Under the pieces are notes generated by a model. It saw only the letters and a list, made by a program, of their open reading frames with translations. It was not told the origin of the DNA and did no database searches. A DNA stretch of 64,000 nucleotides. Source: Tsukamurella sp. 1534. GTDB taxonomy: Bacteria > Actinomycetota > Actinomycetes > Mycobacteriales > Mycobacteriaceae. Position 1 is the stretch's first letter. Every line of letters begins with the position of its first letter. Position numbers and translations under genes: made by a program. Shown piece after piece: positions 19,301-28,307 of this stretch. The stretch is from NCBI RefSeq assembly GCF_000312385.1, contig NZ_HE997627.1, forward strand, positions 67,911-131,910, read 5' to 3'.

Positions 19301-19665
19301 TCACGTCGCGGCTGAGCGTCCCCGCGGATCCGGCCGTCGTGCTGCGGCAGCTCGTCGACCTGCGGGACCGCGGGCTCCGCGAACCGCTGCCACTGTTCCC
19401 CACGACGTCCGCGCTGTACATCGAGCGCGGCACCGCGGGCGATACCCAGCAGGCCGCGCTCGACGCCGCGCGGGCCGAGTTCGACAGCGCCTTCGGCGAC
19501 GGTCGCGACAGGTCGATCCGGTATGCCCTGGGCGACACCGCCTTCGACGACGCGCTGGTGCCGCCCGTCGGGGACGAAGCGGGGTTCTCCCGCGCCGGAA
19601 CGCGGTTCGGTGCCCTCGCCGCGCGGCTCTGGGTGCCCCTGCTCACGCACGAGGAGATGATCTGA
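16357..19665 (+). CDS. recC: Exodeoxyribonuclease V subunit gamma RecC
   Basis: 1102 residues, close to the actinobacterial RecC length. The start LTVHRSERGDVLVDALAEVL and the segment VPARGVERWITQRLASKLG are typical, as are IEFHACHGPARMIEVLRERL and the C-terminal inactive-nuclease fold after VDLDALLRFCEHPVKAFLRQRLG. RecC has decayed helicase and nuclease folds; it splits the duplex and scans for the recombination signal in the RecBCD complex. The stop overlaps the recB start (TGATG), so the subunits are coupled. Gene order recC-recB-recD matches Rv0631c-Rv0629c. Confidence 0.93.
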   Translation: MLTVHRSERGDVLVDALAEVLAAPGADPFAAEVVAVPARGVERWITQRLASKLGIAANIVFPTPASLVADAVSAASGVALDDDPWRGERLVWLVLAAIDELAFEPAGALLGRHLGVTRPGGWADQPGHRPRRRYPTAELLAGLLRSYAANRPEMLADWAAGRDTDGLGGALPEDLLWQAELYRRVRRFAGTPGPAERLGDACAVLRAEPALLDLPARVSIYGPTRLPTDQAAVLSALAAGRDVHLWLPHPSPALWSRQAASDGAAPSGPVPRAVPVAGPNPLLASLGREARELQARVAPLADADEHHAVPPRPETLLGRLQVAIAQDAPLTPGAVPDGTIEFHACHGPARMIEVLRERLVRLFEDDPTLQPRDVLVTCPDIETHAPLIRSAFGQAVVGGEGEGGEQVHPVQRLRVRLADRSLRFTNPLLDALVTVLELADGRATVAEVLDLAATDPVRRRFRFSDNDIERLREWAGPSGARWGLDAAGRDRYGLGGFPQNTLATALDRIVLGVVADESEGEWLGLGLPLDDVDSTDIDLVGRFAEFLGVLTRATEDCRGRRPAAQWADALHRFTGDVAAVAPADAWQVTQAGRELAAALRGGDDRELTLPEVRAMLGSRLSAKPTRANFRTGELTVCTLVPMRSVPHRVVVLLGLDDEVFPRATRYSGDDVLGRTPCVGERDPRAEDRQLFLDAVDSATDRLLVLYTGADPVKGTVRPPAVPVAELRDAARALLTDPDATGLEFRHALQPFDPANFDPAHFGTGAPFSFDPAAYAGAVAATGTPSPPEPFLGAPLLAGAVEDVDLDALLRFCEHPVKAFLRQRLGFTVPEADEELAEALTIAPDGLQKWDIGERMLASALAGTPPDRFAAAEVRRGTLPPFALGSAVLEDISATVAELARVARPLMEGPATTVDVSVDLGEGRRLVGSVPSVRPDGVVRASFSRLAPKHRVAAWVSLLALAAGGRDGAAAVAIGRARFRGVLTSRLSVPADPAVVLRQLVDLRDRGLREPLPLFPTTSALYIERGTAGDTQQAALDAARAEFDSAFGDGRDRSIRYALGDTAFDDALVPPVGDEAGFSRAGTRFGALAARLWVPLLTHEEMI

Positions 19666-22600
19666 TGACCTCGCGCGAACCCGTCCTCGGCGTCACTCCG
19701 TTCGAGCTCACCGGCCCGCTTCCCGCGGGGCCCACCACCACGGTGCTGGAGGCCAGCGCCGGCACCGGCAAGACCTACGCGATCGTGGGCCTGCTGGCCC
19801 GGTACGTCGCGGAGGGTGTCGCGGACCTCGGCTCGATGCTCCTCGTGACGTTCTCCCGCGCCGCCACCCAGGAGCTCCGGGAGCGCGCCCGCGCCCGGCT
19901 GCTGTCGGTCGAGCGCGCGCTGCGCGATCCCGCCGCGGCCGCGGCGTCCGGCGACGAGCTGTTCGCCCACCTCGCCTCGGGATCGGCGGAGGAGGTGGCG
20001 GCGCGGCACCGGCGGCTGGTGACCGCGCTCTCCGATTTCGATGCCGCGACCATCACCACCACGCACGGGTTCTGTCAGCGCATGCTCGACGCGCTGGGCC
20101 TCGCCGGCGACCTCGAACCGGGCGTGCGGTTCGTGGAGGACGTCGACGATCTGGTCCAGGAGGTGGCGCAGGACGTGTACCTCGGGATGTTCGCCGGCAG
20201 CCGCCGCGCGCCGTTCCCGCTGTCCGACGCGCTGCTGTACGCGCGCACCGTCGTCGCGAATCCGCGTGCGACGATCACCCCGACGGACGCCGAGCCCGGT
20301 ACCGACACCGCGCAGCGGGTGGACTACGCCCGAGTCGTGCGGAGGGAGGTGGACCGGCGCAAGCGGATGGGCCGCCTGCGCGACTACGACGACCTGCAGG
20401 GCCTGCTCCGGGAGGCGCTGTCCGATCCCGAGCACGGCCCGCGCGCCCGCGAACGCCTGCGGGCGCTGTACTCGGTGGTGCTCGTCGACGAGTTCCAGGA
20501 CACCGACCCGGTGCAGTGGGACATCCTCCGGGAGGCCTTCCACGGCCACCGCACCCTGGTTCTGGTGGGCGACCCCAAGCAGGCGATCTACGCCTTCCGC
20601 GGGGCGGAGGTGTACAGCTACCTGAGCGCCGCGACCGCCGCCGACCGGCACCAGGCGCTCGCGGTGAACCGCCGCTCGGACGCCCCGCTCGTGACGGCGC
20701 TGCAGCACCTGTACGGCGAGGTCGCCCTGGGGGATCCGCTCATCGTCGCCGGCGCGGTGTCCGCGCATCGGCAGGCGTCGCGGCTGACCGGCGGCGCGCC
20801 GCTGCGGCTGCGGCACCTCGGCTCCAACGGCCTCGGGCCGAAGACGCAGAGCGGCACGCCCTACGTGCGGAACGTGCGGCCCGTGGTGCTGCGCGACGCG
20901 GCCGCCGACATCACGCGCACGCTGGCCTCGGGGGATCGCCTCGAGACGGACGACGGCGGGGCCCGCGAGATCCGGCCGGGCGACATCGCGGTCCTGGTCC
21001 GCAAGAACGCCCACGTCGCCGAGCTGCAGTCGCTGCTGCAGGGCCTGGGTGTCCCGGCCGTCGCCGCGGGCGGCGCGAGCGTGTTCACGACCGCGGCCGC
21101 GATCGACTGGCTGCGGGTGCTGCAGGCCCTCGAGAACCCGGGCCGCAGCGACCGCGCCCGCCTCGCGGCGCTCACCCCGCTGTTCGAGTTCTCGGCCCGG
21201 GAGCTGGACGAGCGCGGCGACGAGTTGATCTCGGAGGTGAGCGGCCGGCTGCGCGCCCTCGCGGGGACGTTCGCCCGGGCCGGGTTCGCGGCGATGTTCG
21301 ACGCGCTCGCCACCCGCTCCCGGTTCGACGAGCGGCTCCTCGGCCGGATCGGCGGGGAACGCGTGCTCACGGATCTCCGGCACGTGGCCGAGCTCGTGCA
21401 GCACGCCACGGTGACGCTGGGGCTCGGCCTCGGCGCCGCGACGCGGTGGCTCGCCGAGCGGATCGCCGATCCCGGCCTCGGCGGCACAGCGGATCCGGCG
21501 CGCCGCCTCGCCACGGACACCGCGGCAGTCCAGTTGATGACGGTGCATGCCAGCAAGGGGCTGCAGTTCCCGATCGTCTACCTCCCGTTCGGCTGGGACG
21601 ACGGGGCGTTCGGCGGGAAGAAGACCTTCACCTTCCACGACGAGAAGGGCGACCGCCTCATCGACGTGGGCGGTGAATCCGCCCCCGGCCACGCGTCCAG
21701 GTTCGCGGTCTCGCTCAAGGAGGCCGCCGGTGAGGAGCTGCGCCTGTTCTACGTGGGTGCCACCCGCGCCCAGAGCCGGCTCGTCCTGTGGTGGGCGCCC
21801 GGTACGACCACCCGCACGTCGCCGCTGCACCGTCTGCTGTTCTCCGACGTCGGCGGTGGCCGGATCCCCGTCGATGCGGCGCCGATCCCGCGGGACGACC
21901 AGATCGGCGCTCGGCTGCGGGAATGGGCCGCGCCCGTCGAATCCGCGGTGTCCCTGGAGGCGGTCCCTGTCCCGGTACCGGAGCCCGCGGAGTGGCGCCC
22001 GCACTTCGATCCGTACCCCGCGCTGGAACTGGGTCGGGCGTCCCGCCGCATCGATCCGGCGTGGCGGCGCACGAGCTATTCGGCGCTCGTCGCGGACGCC
22101 GCGCACGGCCCTGCGGATCCGCCCGCGCCGGACACGGGCAGCGAACCCGAGGATCCGGCGCTGGCGGACGAGCCCGTCGAGGAGCCGCTGGAGTCCCCGG
22201 CGGAGGCCGGCGGCGCACCGTCGAGCCTGATGAACGGGCTGTCGGGCGGTGCCGTGTTCGGCACTCTCGTGCACGAGATCCTCGAACACGTCGACACCGG
22301 CGCGGCGGATCTGGACGCCGAGGTGCTGGCCCGGTGTCGCGAGGCGGCCGAGTTCGGTACCACCGCCGACGACCCCGCCGAGGTCGCCGCCGCTCTCAGC
22401 GCGGTGCTGCGCACGCCCCTGGGCACCGGACCGCTGCGGTCGGTGACCCTGGCCGACGTCGCGCCGGGCGATCACCTCGCCGAGCTCGACTTCGAACTGC
22501 CACTGGCCGAACGTGATTCGGCGACGCTCGGTGCGATCGCCGACCTGCTCGACGCTCACCTGTCCGCGGACGATCCGCTCGCGCCGTACGCGGCGCGGCT

Positions 22601-23012
22601 GCGGGAGGTGCCCGGCGCGGCTCTCCGCGGATACCTGACCGGCAGCATCGACTCCGTCCTCCGGGTGCGCGACGGCGCGGGAGAGCGGTACGTGGTGGTC
22701 GACTACAAGACGAACCGGCTCGCCCGAGGCGATCTGACCACGGCGGATTACACGCCCGCGGCGATGGCGGCGGAGATGATCTCCTCGCACTACGTGCTGC
22801 AGGCGCTGCTGTACTCCGTGGCGCTGCACCGGTTCCTGGCGTGGAAGGTGCCCGGTTACGCGCCCGACACCCACCTCGGGGTGGTGCAGTACCACTTCGT
22901 GCGGGCGATGATCGGGGCCGAGACCCCGCCCGGTGCCGGGGTCTTCGAGTGGCACCCGCCGGCGGCGCTCGTGGTCGCGGTGTCGGACGCCCTGGCGGGA
23001 GGCGCACGATGA
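19665..23012 (+). CDS. recB: Exodeoxyribonuclease V subunit beta RecB
   Basis: 1115 residues. UvrD-like helicase: Walker A VLEASAGTGKTYAIVGLL near 26-43, motif II LVDEFQDTDPVQW, motif III LVGDPKQAIYAFRGAE, motif V VHASKGLQFPIVYLPFG, motif VI LFYVGATRAQSRLVLWW. The C-terminal nuclease (about 860-1115) has the catalytic VVVDYKTNRL motif and the downstream QALLYSVALHRFL. It is the slow 3'-5' motor and the only active nuclease of the complex, for double-strand break repair and degradation of linear DNA. GAGGAG precedes ATG 19665; its stop overlaps recD (ATGA). Confidence 0.94.
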   Translation: MTSREPVLGVTPFELTGPLPAGPTTTVLEASAGTGKTYAIVGLLARYVAEGVADLGSMLLVTFSRAATQELRERARARLLSVERALRDPAAAAASGDELFAHLASGSAEEVAARHRRLVTALSDFDAATITTTHGFCQRMLDALGLAGDLEPGVRFVEDVDDLVQEVAQDVYLGMFAGSRRAPFPLSDALLYARTVVANPRATITPTDAEPGTDTAQRVDYARVVRREVDRRKRMGRLRDYDDLQGLLREALSDPEHGPRARERLRALYSVVLVDEFQDTDPVQWDILREAFHGHRTLVLVGDPKQAIYAFRGAEVYSYLSAATAADRHQALAVNRRSDAPLVTALQHLYGEVALGDPLIVAGAVSAHRQASRLTGGAPLRLRHLGSNGLGPKTQSGTPYVRNVRPVVLRDAAADITRTLASGDRLETDDGGAREIRPGDIAVLVRKNAHVAELQSLLQGLGVPAVAAGGASVFTTAAAIDWLRVLQALENPGRSDRARLAALTPLFEFSARELDERGDELISEVSGRLRALAGTFARAGFAAMFDALATRSRFDERLLGRIGGERVLTDLRHVAELVQHATVTLGLGLGAATRWLAERIADPGLGGTADPARRLATDTAAVQLMTVHASKGLQFPIVYLPFGWDDGAFGGKKTFTFHDEKGDRLIDVGGESAPGHASRFAVSLKEAAGEELRLFYVGATRAQSRLVLWWAPGTTTRTSPLHRLLFSDVGGGRIPVDAAPIPRDDQIGARLREWAAPVESAVSLEAVPVPVPEPAEWRPHFDPYPALELGRASRRIDPAWRRTSYSALVADAAHGPADPPAPDTGSEPEDPALADEPVEEPLESPAEAGGAPSSLMNGLSGGAVFGTLVHEILEHVDTGAADLDAEVLARCREAAEFGTTADDPAEVAAALSAVLRTPLGTGPLRSVTLADVAPGDHLAELDFELPLAERDSATLGAIADLLDAHLSADDPLAPYAARLREVPGAALRGYLTGSIDSVLRVRDGAGERYVVVDYKTNRLARGDLTTADYTPAAMAAEMISSHYVLQALLYSVALHRFLAWKVPGYAPDTHLGVVQYHFVRAMIGAETPPGAGVFEWHPPAALVVAVSDALAGGAR

Positions 23013-24808
23013 CGATCCTGGAGGAATTCGCGGAGGCGGGGGTGCTGGCGCCCGCCGACGTACACGTGGCCACGACCCTGGGCAGGCTCGGCGGCGAGGC
23101 CGACGACGGGGTCCTGCTGGCGGCCGCTCTCGCCACCCGCGCCGTGCGGCTCGGCTCCGTGTGCCTGCCGCTGTCCCGGCTGCGGGACGTGGCCGTCGAC
23201 GGCGACGACGAGGTGGACCTCGACGCCCTGCCCTGGCCCGACGGGGACGATGTACGGGCGGCGCTGCGGCGCAGTCCCCTCGTGGTGGGCGCCTCGTCCG
23301 GTCCGCTGCGGCCGCTGCGCCTGGTGGACGACGAGCTGCTCTACCTGGACCGGTACCACCGGCAGGAGGAGACGGTGCGGGCGATCCTCGACGCCCGCGC
23401 GGGCGCGGCCCCGGGCGTCGACCCGGATGTGCTGCGGGACGGCCTGCGCCGACGGTTCCCCGAGCCCGGGCCGGATCGCCAGCGGCTCGCCGCGGCGGTG
23501 TCGGTGCTCGGGCAGACCACGGTGCTCGCGGGTGGGCCCGGCACCGGCAAGACGTACACGGTGGCGCGCATCCTGGCGCTGCTGTTCGATCAGCACGGTT
23601 CCGAACTCCGCGTCGGGCTCGCCGCGCCCACGGGGCGAGCAGCTGCGCAGCTGGCGGGCGAGGTGCGCACGCAGGGCGCGGAACTCGGTCTGCCGCGGGA
23701 GATCCCGGCGCAGACCATCCACCGCATGCTCGGGTTCAAGCCCGGCAGCGCCAGCCGGTTCCGGCACGACGCGAGCAACCACCTGCCGTACGACGTGGTG
23801 GTGGTGGACGAGACCTCCATGGTGTCGCTGACCATCATGTGCAGGTTGCTCGAGGCGCTGCGCCCCGATGCGCGACTGATCCTGGTGGGCGATCCCGACC
23901 AGCTGGCGTCCGTGGACGCGGGTGCTGTCCTGGGAGACCTGGTCGCGCGCGGCGTGACCCGGGCACCGTCGGCCGCGGTCGAGGAGCTGCTCGTCGAGGA
24001 GTCGGCCCGCGCCGGCGGCGAGGAGGCGGCGGTGGATCCCGCCGAGGCGCTCGACGCGCGGCGCGGCGTGGTGCGGCTGCGCCGCGGTAGGCGGTTCACC
24101 GGCGCCCTGGGCGATCTGGCGGACGCTGTGCGCCGCGGCGACGCCGACCGGGTGATCGAGCTGGCGCGGTCCGGCGGTGGGGGAGCGATCGACTGGTGCG
24201 ATCCGGACGACACCGACGGCCTGCGGGCCGATGTGGCGGCGGCCGGCGCCGCCACGGTGGCCGCGGCCCGTGACGGGCACGCCCCGGAGGCCGCGAAAGC
24301 CGTACAGCTGCACCGGGTCCTGTGCGCGCACTCGGAGGGGCCGTCCGGCGTCACGCGGTGGGCGCAGTTGGCCGAGGAGTGGGCGGGGGTGCGGATCGGC
24401 GGGGGGTTCGGCTGGTACGCGGGGCAACCGCTGCTGGTGACCGCCAACGACTACGACGCGAAGGTCTACAACGGCGATGTGGGCGTGGTGATCGCGCACG
24501 GCGGGGACCCGGCGGACCTGCGTGCCGCGTTCGCCCGCGGCGGCGATGTGGCGCTGCTCTACCCGAACCAGCTGGTGGCCGTCCGCACCGTCTACGCGAT
24601 GACGATCCATCGCAGCCAGGGCAGCCAGTACGAGGCGGTATCCGTGGTCATCCCACCCGCCGACTCCCGCCTGCTCACCCGGGAGCTGCTGTACACGGCC
24701 ATCACCCGTGCCCGGCAGCGGGTGCGGCTGCTCGGCTCGGAGGAGGCGCTCCGGGCCGGCGTGGAGCGCCGGGTGCTGCGCGCGAGCGGGCTTCGCAGCG
24801 GCGGGTAG
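23009..24808 (+). CDS. recD: Exodeoxyribonuclease V subunit alpha RecD
   Basis: 599 residues. An N-terminal domain of about 150 residues contacts RecC, then SF1 helicase motifs follow: Walker A VLAGGPGTGKTYTVARIL near 172-189, Ia AAPTGRAAAQLA, II VVVVDETSMVS, III LVGDPDQLASVDAG, V TIHRSQGSQYEAVSVVIP and VI LLYTAITRARQRVRLLG. It is the fast 5'-3' motor of RecBCD. GGGAGG precedes ATG 23009, which overlaps the recB stop. A small GC hairpin surrounds its stop codon (24801-24814). Confidence 0.94.
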   Translation: MTILEEFAEAGVLAPADVHVATTLGRLGGEADDGVLLAAALATRAVRLGSVCLPLSRLRDVAVDGDDEVDLDALPWPDGDDVRAALRRSPLVVGASSGPLRPLRLVDDELLYLDRYHRQEETVRAILDARAGAAPGVDPDVLRDGLRRRFPEPGPDRQRLAAAVSVLGQTTVLAGGPGTGKTYTVARILALLFDQHGSELRVGLAAPTGRAAAQLAGEVRTQGAELGLPREIPAQTIHRMLGFKPGSASRFRHDASNHLPYDVVVVDETSMVSLTIMCRLLEALRPDARLILVGDPDQLASVDAGAVLGDLVARGVTRAPSAAVEELLVEESARAGGEEAAVDPAEALDARRGVVRLRRGRRFTGALGDLADAVRRGDADRVIELARSGGGGAIDWCDPDDTDGLRADVAAAGAATVAAARDGHAPEAAKAVQLHRVLCAHSEGPSGVTRWAQLAEEWAGVRIGGGFGWYAGQPLLVTANDYDAKVYNGDVGVVIAHGGDPADLRAAFARGGDVALLYPNQLVAVRTVYAMTIHRSQGSQYEAVSVVIPPADSRLLTRELLYTAITRARQRVRLLGSEEALRAGVERRVLRASGLRSGG

Positions 24809-24818
24809 GCCCGCGTGG

Positions 24819-25424
24819 TCAGATGAGGTGGCGGTCGAGGATCTCGACGATGCGGTCCGCGGCGGCCGTGGCGTCGTAACCGGGATCCGCGAGCTTCTCG
24901 GAGGCGACGGCGTCGATCGCGCCGCCGACGATGAGCGCCCCGGTCCGGTCGTCGTGCGCGGCGTCCTCGGCGGGGCCGCCGCCCCGGTCCCGGCGGGCCG
25001 CCGCGATGAGCTCGGCGAGTGGTCGCCACCGGGCGGCGGTGTCGCGCTCCTCGGTCGCATGGGTGAGCGCTTCGATGCTGGTCCGCGTGTGCGCCGGGTG
25101 TTCTGCGAGGTGGGCGATCATGCTGCGCACGTACGCTGCCGGACGGTCGGCGGCGCCCACCGCGTCGACGGCCGCGCCCACCGCGCCGACGAGTTCCGTC
25201 ACCACATGCTCGTACGCGGCGCGCACGACCGCGGCCTTGTCCTCGAAGTGATACAGCACCGTCGCTTTGCTCACGCCCGCGCCGTGCGCGATCTGCGCCA
25301 GGGAGATCCCGTCGTAGCCCTGGTCGGCCAGCAGTCCGATCGTCACGTCGACGATCTGTGCCCGGCGGCCACGTTGGGTGAATGTGGGGCCGCCGCGTTC
25401 CGGTGAGGTGCCGTCCTTGATCAC
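24819..25424 (-). CDS. TetR/AcrR-family transcriptional regulator
   Basis: 201 residues. The helix-turn-helix is at about 18-62 (GRRAQIVDVTIGLLADQGYD, ISLAQIAHGAGVSKATVLYHF), followed by an all-helical ligand domain that matches no specific subfamily I recognise. It is divergent from an alpha/beta hydrolase gene and a perfect ACCGATCGGT palindrome lies between them, so it probably represses that hydrolase and itself. GTG 25424 follows TAGGCT by seven bases, fitting a leaderless mRNA. Tail to tail with recD, ten bases apart. Confidence 0.85.
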   Translation of the reverse strand: MIKDGTSPERGGPTFTQRGRRAQIVDVTIGLLADQGYDGISLAQIAHGAGVSKATVLYHFEDKAAVVRAAYEHVVTELVGAVGAAVDAVGAADRPAAYVRSMIAHLAEHPAHTRTSIEALTHATEERDTAARWRPLAELIAAARRDRGGGPAEDAAHDDRTGALIVGGAIDAVASEKLADPGYDATAAADRIVEILDRHLI

Positions 25425-25456
25425 GCCCGCCAGCCTACCGTAGGGTTGAAACACTG

Positions 25457-25466
25457 ACCGATCGGT
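25457..25466. promoter_or_regulatory. Probable TetR operator between divergent genes
   Basis: ACCGATCGGT is a perfect 10-base palindrome (TGACCGATCGGTAG with flanks), 14 bases upstream of the hydrolase start and 33 bases from the TetR start. Its place fits a shared operator. Confidence 0.5.
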
Positions 25467-25479
25467 AGAGAGGGGCGCG

Positions 25480-26520
25480 ATGCGCACAGGGGACGACACC
25501 ACCGGTCCGGACGCCACGGGCCCGGCCGGCGCTGCTCGCGGCGGCGGGCGCCGACGGTGGTTCCGGCGGCGAGGAGTGCGTATCGGTGCCGCGCTGACGG
25601 CCCTCGCGGTGGCAGCGGTCGCGTTCTGGTGGCGCACCCCGTCCCCGGTCGGGCACTGGGACAGCGCCACCGGGCAGGACGCCTTCCTCTCCGCGTATTG
25701 TGCCGCGTTCCGGGACATGCCCGCGGTCGCCGAGACGCGCGACGTGCGCACCGATTTCGGGGTGGTCCGGGTGTACCGGTTCGACGGCGCGGGCGACGCC
25801 GCACCGATGCTCCTGGTCCCGGGGCGGGCCTCGGCGAGCCCCGTCTGGGCCGACAACATGGACTCGCTGCTCCGCATCGGCGACGTCTACACGATCGATC
25901 TGCTGGGCGAGCCCGGGATGAGCGTGCAGGAGCGACCCATCGAGAACGCGGCCGACGAGGCGGCCTGGCTGGACCAGGCGATCGCCGGGATCCCGGCGGG
26001 GCGGGTCAACCTCGTCGGCCTCTCGATCGGGGGATGGACCGCCGCGAACCTCGCCGTGCACCGGCCGGACCGGATCACGACCCTGACGCTCGTCGATCCC
26101 GTGTTCACCTTCGACGACCTGCCTTTCGCGACCGTCCTGCGGTCGGTCCCCGCGAGCGTTCCGTGGCTCCCCAAGTCCTGGCGCGACGGGTTCAACTCGT
26201 ACACCGCGGGCGGGGCTCCCGTGCAGGACGTTCCCGTCGCCGACATGATCGAGGCGGGCATGAAGCACTACGTGCTGAAGAAGCCCTCGCCCGCCCGGAT
26301 CTCGGAGGAGCAGCTGGGGACGCTCGCCATGCCGGTCCTGGCGATCATCGCCGGGCGGTCGGTGATGCACGACTCGGCGACCGCGGCCGCCACGGCCCGC
26401 CGGGCCCTCCGCAGCGGCACCGTCCGGGTGTACGACGGCGCGTCCCACGCGGTGAACGGCGAACAGCCGGAACGGATCGCCGGCGACGTCGCCGAGCTCG
26501 TTTCGCGCCTGAAGAATTAG
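25480..26520 (+). CDS. Membrane-anchored alpha/beta hydrolase
   Basis: 346 residues. A basic cytosolic head (1-28, RGGGRRRWFRRRGVR) is followed by one membrane helix (about 30-48), so the enzyme faces outside or is secreted by signal anchor. The hydrolase domain has the nucleophile elbow VGLSIGGW, strand-end acid region MPVLAIIAGRSVMHD, and the histidine in DGASHAVNGEQPE. Likely an esterase or lipase of unknown substrate. GAGGGG precedes ATG 25480. Control by the divergent TetR is inferred from the intergenic palindrome. Confidence 0.82.
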   Translation: MRTGDDTTGPDATGPAGAARGGGRRRWFRRRGVRIGAALTALAVAAVAFWWRTPSPVGHWDSATGQDAFLSAYCAAFRDMPAVAETRDVRTDFGVVRVYRFDGAGDAAPMLLVPGRASASPVWADNMDSLLRIGDVYTIDLLGEPGMSVQERPIENAADEAAWLDQAIAGIPAGRVNLVGLSIGGWTAANLAVHRPDRITTLTLVDPVFTFDDLPFATVLRSVPASVPWLPKSWRDGFNSYTAGGAPVQDVPVADMIEAGMKHYVLKKPSPARISEEQLGTLAMPVLAIIAGRSVMHDSATAAATARRALRSGTVRVYDGASHAVNGEQPERIAGDVAELVSRLKN

Positions 26521-26552
26521 CACTGCGGGCGAGCCTCGCCGGATCCGCCGGC

Positions 26553-28307
26553 TCAGGTCCGCCGGAGGAACCGCCCCGACGGTGTTCTGCCGTAGTCGCC
26601 GGCGAACCGGCCGTCACGGAACACGGTCCGTCCGGCGACCCCGACGGCCGTGACCGCACGATCGTTACGGTTGACCATGCGGGACAGGCCTCCGAAGAAT
26701 TCTGTCCGTTGCTCGTGGTAGCCGTCCAGGTCGTCGTCGAGGGCGGTCGGATCGATGACGACGAAGTCCGCGCGATCGCCGATTCGCAGGTGACCCGCAT
26801 CGATTCCGAACCAATCGCCGAGCTCGCCGGTGAGCCGGTGAACCGCGGCTCCGAGGGGCAGCACGGGACGGCCGGCGATTTCGGCGTCGCGCATGCGCCG
26901 GAGGAACCGCAGGCCGAAGTTGTAGAACGCCATGTTGCGGAGGTGTGCGCCGGCGTCGGAGAAGCCGAGGTGGAGATTGGGATCCGCCGCCATCTCGTCG
27001 AGGACCGTGGGGCGGTGATTGCCCACGGTGGTGGTCCAGCGGACGTTGCGTTCTCCGTGTTCGACGAGGATGTCGAGGAAGCAGTCGAGCGATTCGACCC
27101 CGCGTTCGTCGGCGACCTCCCCGAAGCTGCGGCCGACGAGCGCTGCGTCCGGGCATTCCACGATGACGGCGTCGTGGAAGTCGCGGTGCCACAGTCCGGG
27201 GGTGCGGCGCGGCGTGAGGAACTCCCGGCGGAACCCGAGTCGGTACTGCGGATCGGCGAGCAACCGGTTTCGGGCCAGCTGGTCGCGCAGGTGCAATGCC
27301 GCCGTACCGGCGCCGAACTCCTCGAACACCGGCAGATCGATCCCGTCCGAGTACAGGACGAACGGTACCGGGAGGTGCTGAAAGCGGACGTTGCTGCGGA
27401 AGAAGCGGTTTCCGGACGCCGCTGCGGCGCGCAGCAACGTGTGCGCGGCGGGTGCGGACTTCGTGTCGGCCGCCACCAGGAGACTCGTGGGCACTCGGCG
27501 GCGATCGAGCGGGCGGGCTCCGGACGCGAGGAAGAACAGCACGGCACTGGCGGGAGCCGTGATGTTCGGTGCGCTCTGCAGGACGCCACCGTGCCGGCGT
27601 AGAACACTGATGAGCCTGAAGCGCTCGCTCCAGCGGGCGTAGGTCGACGGCAGTGCACGGGAGCGGTATCGGTCGCCGTCCAACTTGTCGATCGGCGCGT
27701 CCATCCCCGACATGCCCAGCATCCCGGCCCGGACGGCCCGTTCGAGCAGAGCGGCCATGGTGCGGACCTCGCTGCGGGTCGGGCGGGTATCCGGCTCGGT
27801 GGCGCGCCCGAGCCCGAGGACGGTCGCGCGCAGATCGGAGTGCCCGACGAAGGCGGCGACGTTGGGGCCGAGCGGGAGTGCGCCGATGGCTTCGACGTAC
27901 TCCTCCGGGCCGCTCCAGGTCCGAACCGTGTCGAGGGCCTCGAGTACGTGCTGCCGGGGGACGGCCTCGACGCGGCTGAACAGGTCGGCCACGTCCTCGT
28001 CGGATGCGTACACGCTCGACATGGAGCAGCAGCCGAGCACCACCGTGGTGACGCCGTGCCGTACCGACTCGCCGAGCCCGGGGTTGAGGAGGACTTCGGC
28101 GTCGTAATGGGTGTGGATGTCGAGCAGACCGGGCAGGACCCATTTGCCCGCGGCGTCGATGACGTCGGGGCACCCCGCGGTCTCCAGGTCGCCTCCGCCC
28201 GTGGCGATCTCCGCGACCTCCCCGTCGCGGATCCCGATGGTGGCGGGGCGGGGCGCACCGCCGTCGCCGTCGAACCAGAGGCCGTTGCGAATCACGATGT
28301 CGAACAC
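26553..28307 (-). CDS. N-acyl-D-amino-acid deacylase-like amidohydrolase
   Basis: 584 residues of the amidohydrolase superfamily. A beta-sandwich head (IVIRNGLWFDGDGGAPR) leads into the barrel with metal ligands H65 and H67 in LDIHTHYDAE and the Cys region LGCCSM (93-94), which in D-aminoacylases supplies the cysteine zinc ligand. FSDAGAHLRNMAFYNFG carries the catalytic Asp near 400, and the C-terminus returns to the sandwich with FVVIDP and AGRTVFRDGRFAG. It should deacylate an N-acyl D-amino acid or related amide. Its start overlaps the end of the flavoprotein/hydrolase gene by 16 bases. Confidence 0.8.
   Translation of the reverse strand: MFDIVIRNGLWFDGDGGAPRPATIGIRDGEVAEIATGGGDLETAGCPDVIDAAGKWVLPGLLDIHTHYDAEVLLNPGLGESVRHGVTTVVLGCCSMSSVYASDEDVADLFSRVEAVPRQHVLEALDTVRTWSGPEEYVEAIGALPLGPNVAAFVGHSDLRATVLGLGRATEPDTRPTRSEVRTMAALLERAVRAGMLGMSGMDAPIDKLDGDRYRSRALPSTYARWSERFRLISVLRRHGGVLQSAPNITAPASAVLFFLASGARPLDRRRVPTSLLVAADTKSAPAAHTLLRAAAASGNRFFRSNVRFQHLPVPFVLYSDGIDLPVFEEFGAGTAALHLRDQLARNRLLADPQYRLGFRREFLTPRRTPGLWHRDFHDAVIVECPDAALVGRSFGEVADERGVESLDCFLDILVEHGERNVRWTTTVGNHRPTVLDEMAADPNLHLGFSDAGAHLRNMAFYNFGLRFLRRMRDAEIAGRPVLPLGAAVHRLTGELGDWFGIDAGHLRIGDRADFVVIDPTALDDDLDGYHEQRTEFFGGLSRMVNRNDRAVTAVGVAGRTVFRDGRFAGDYGRTPSGRFLRRT

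Noticed and set aside
17043-22955. Very long open frame on the minus strand across recC-recB (about 1970 codons), and another at 15766-18798
   Set aside because: Antisense shadows of strongly recognisable recC/recB and the HAD gene; composition is Arg/Gly/Ser/Pro-rich as expected from GC-rich antisense reading.
24801-24814. Terminator after recD
   Set aside because: A 5-bp stem around the stop codon is too weak and has no T-run.
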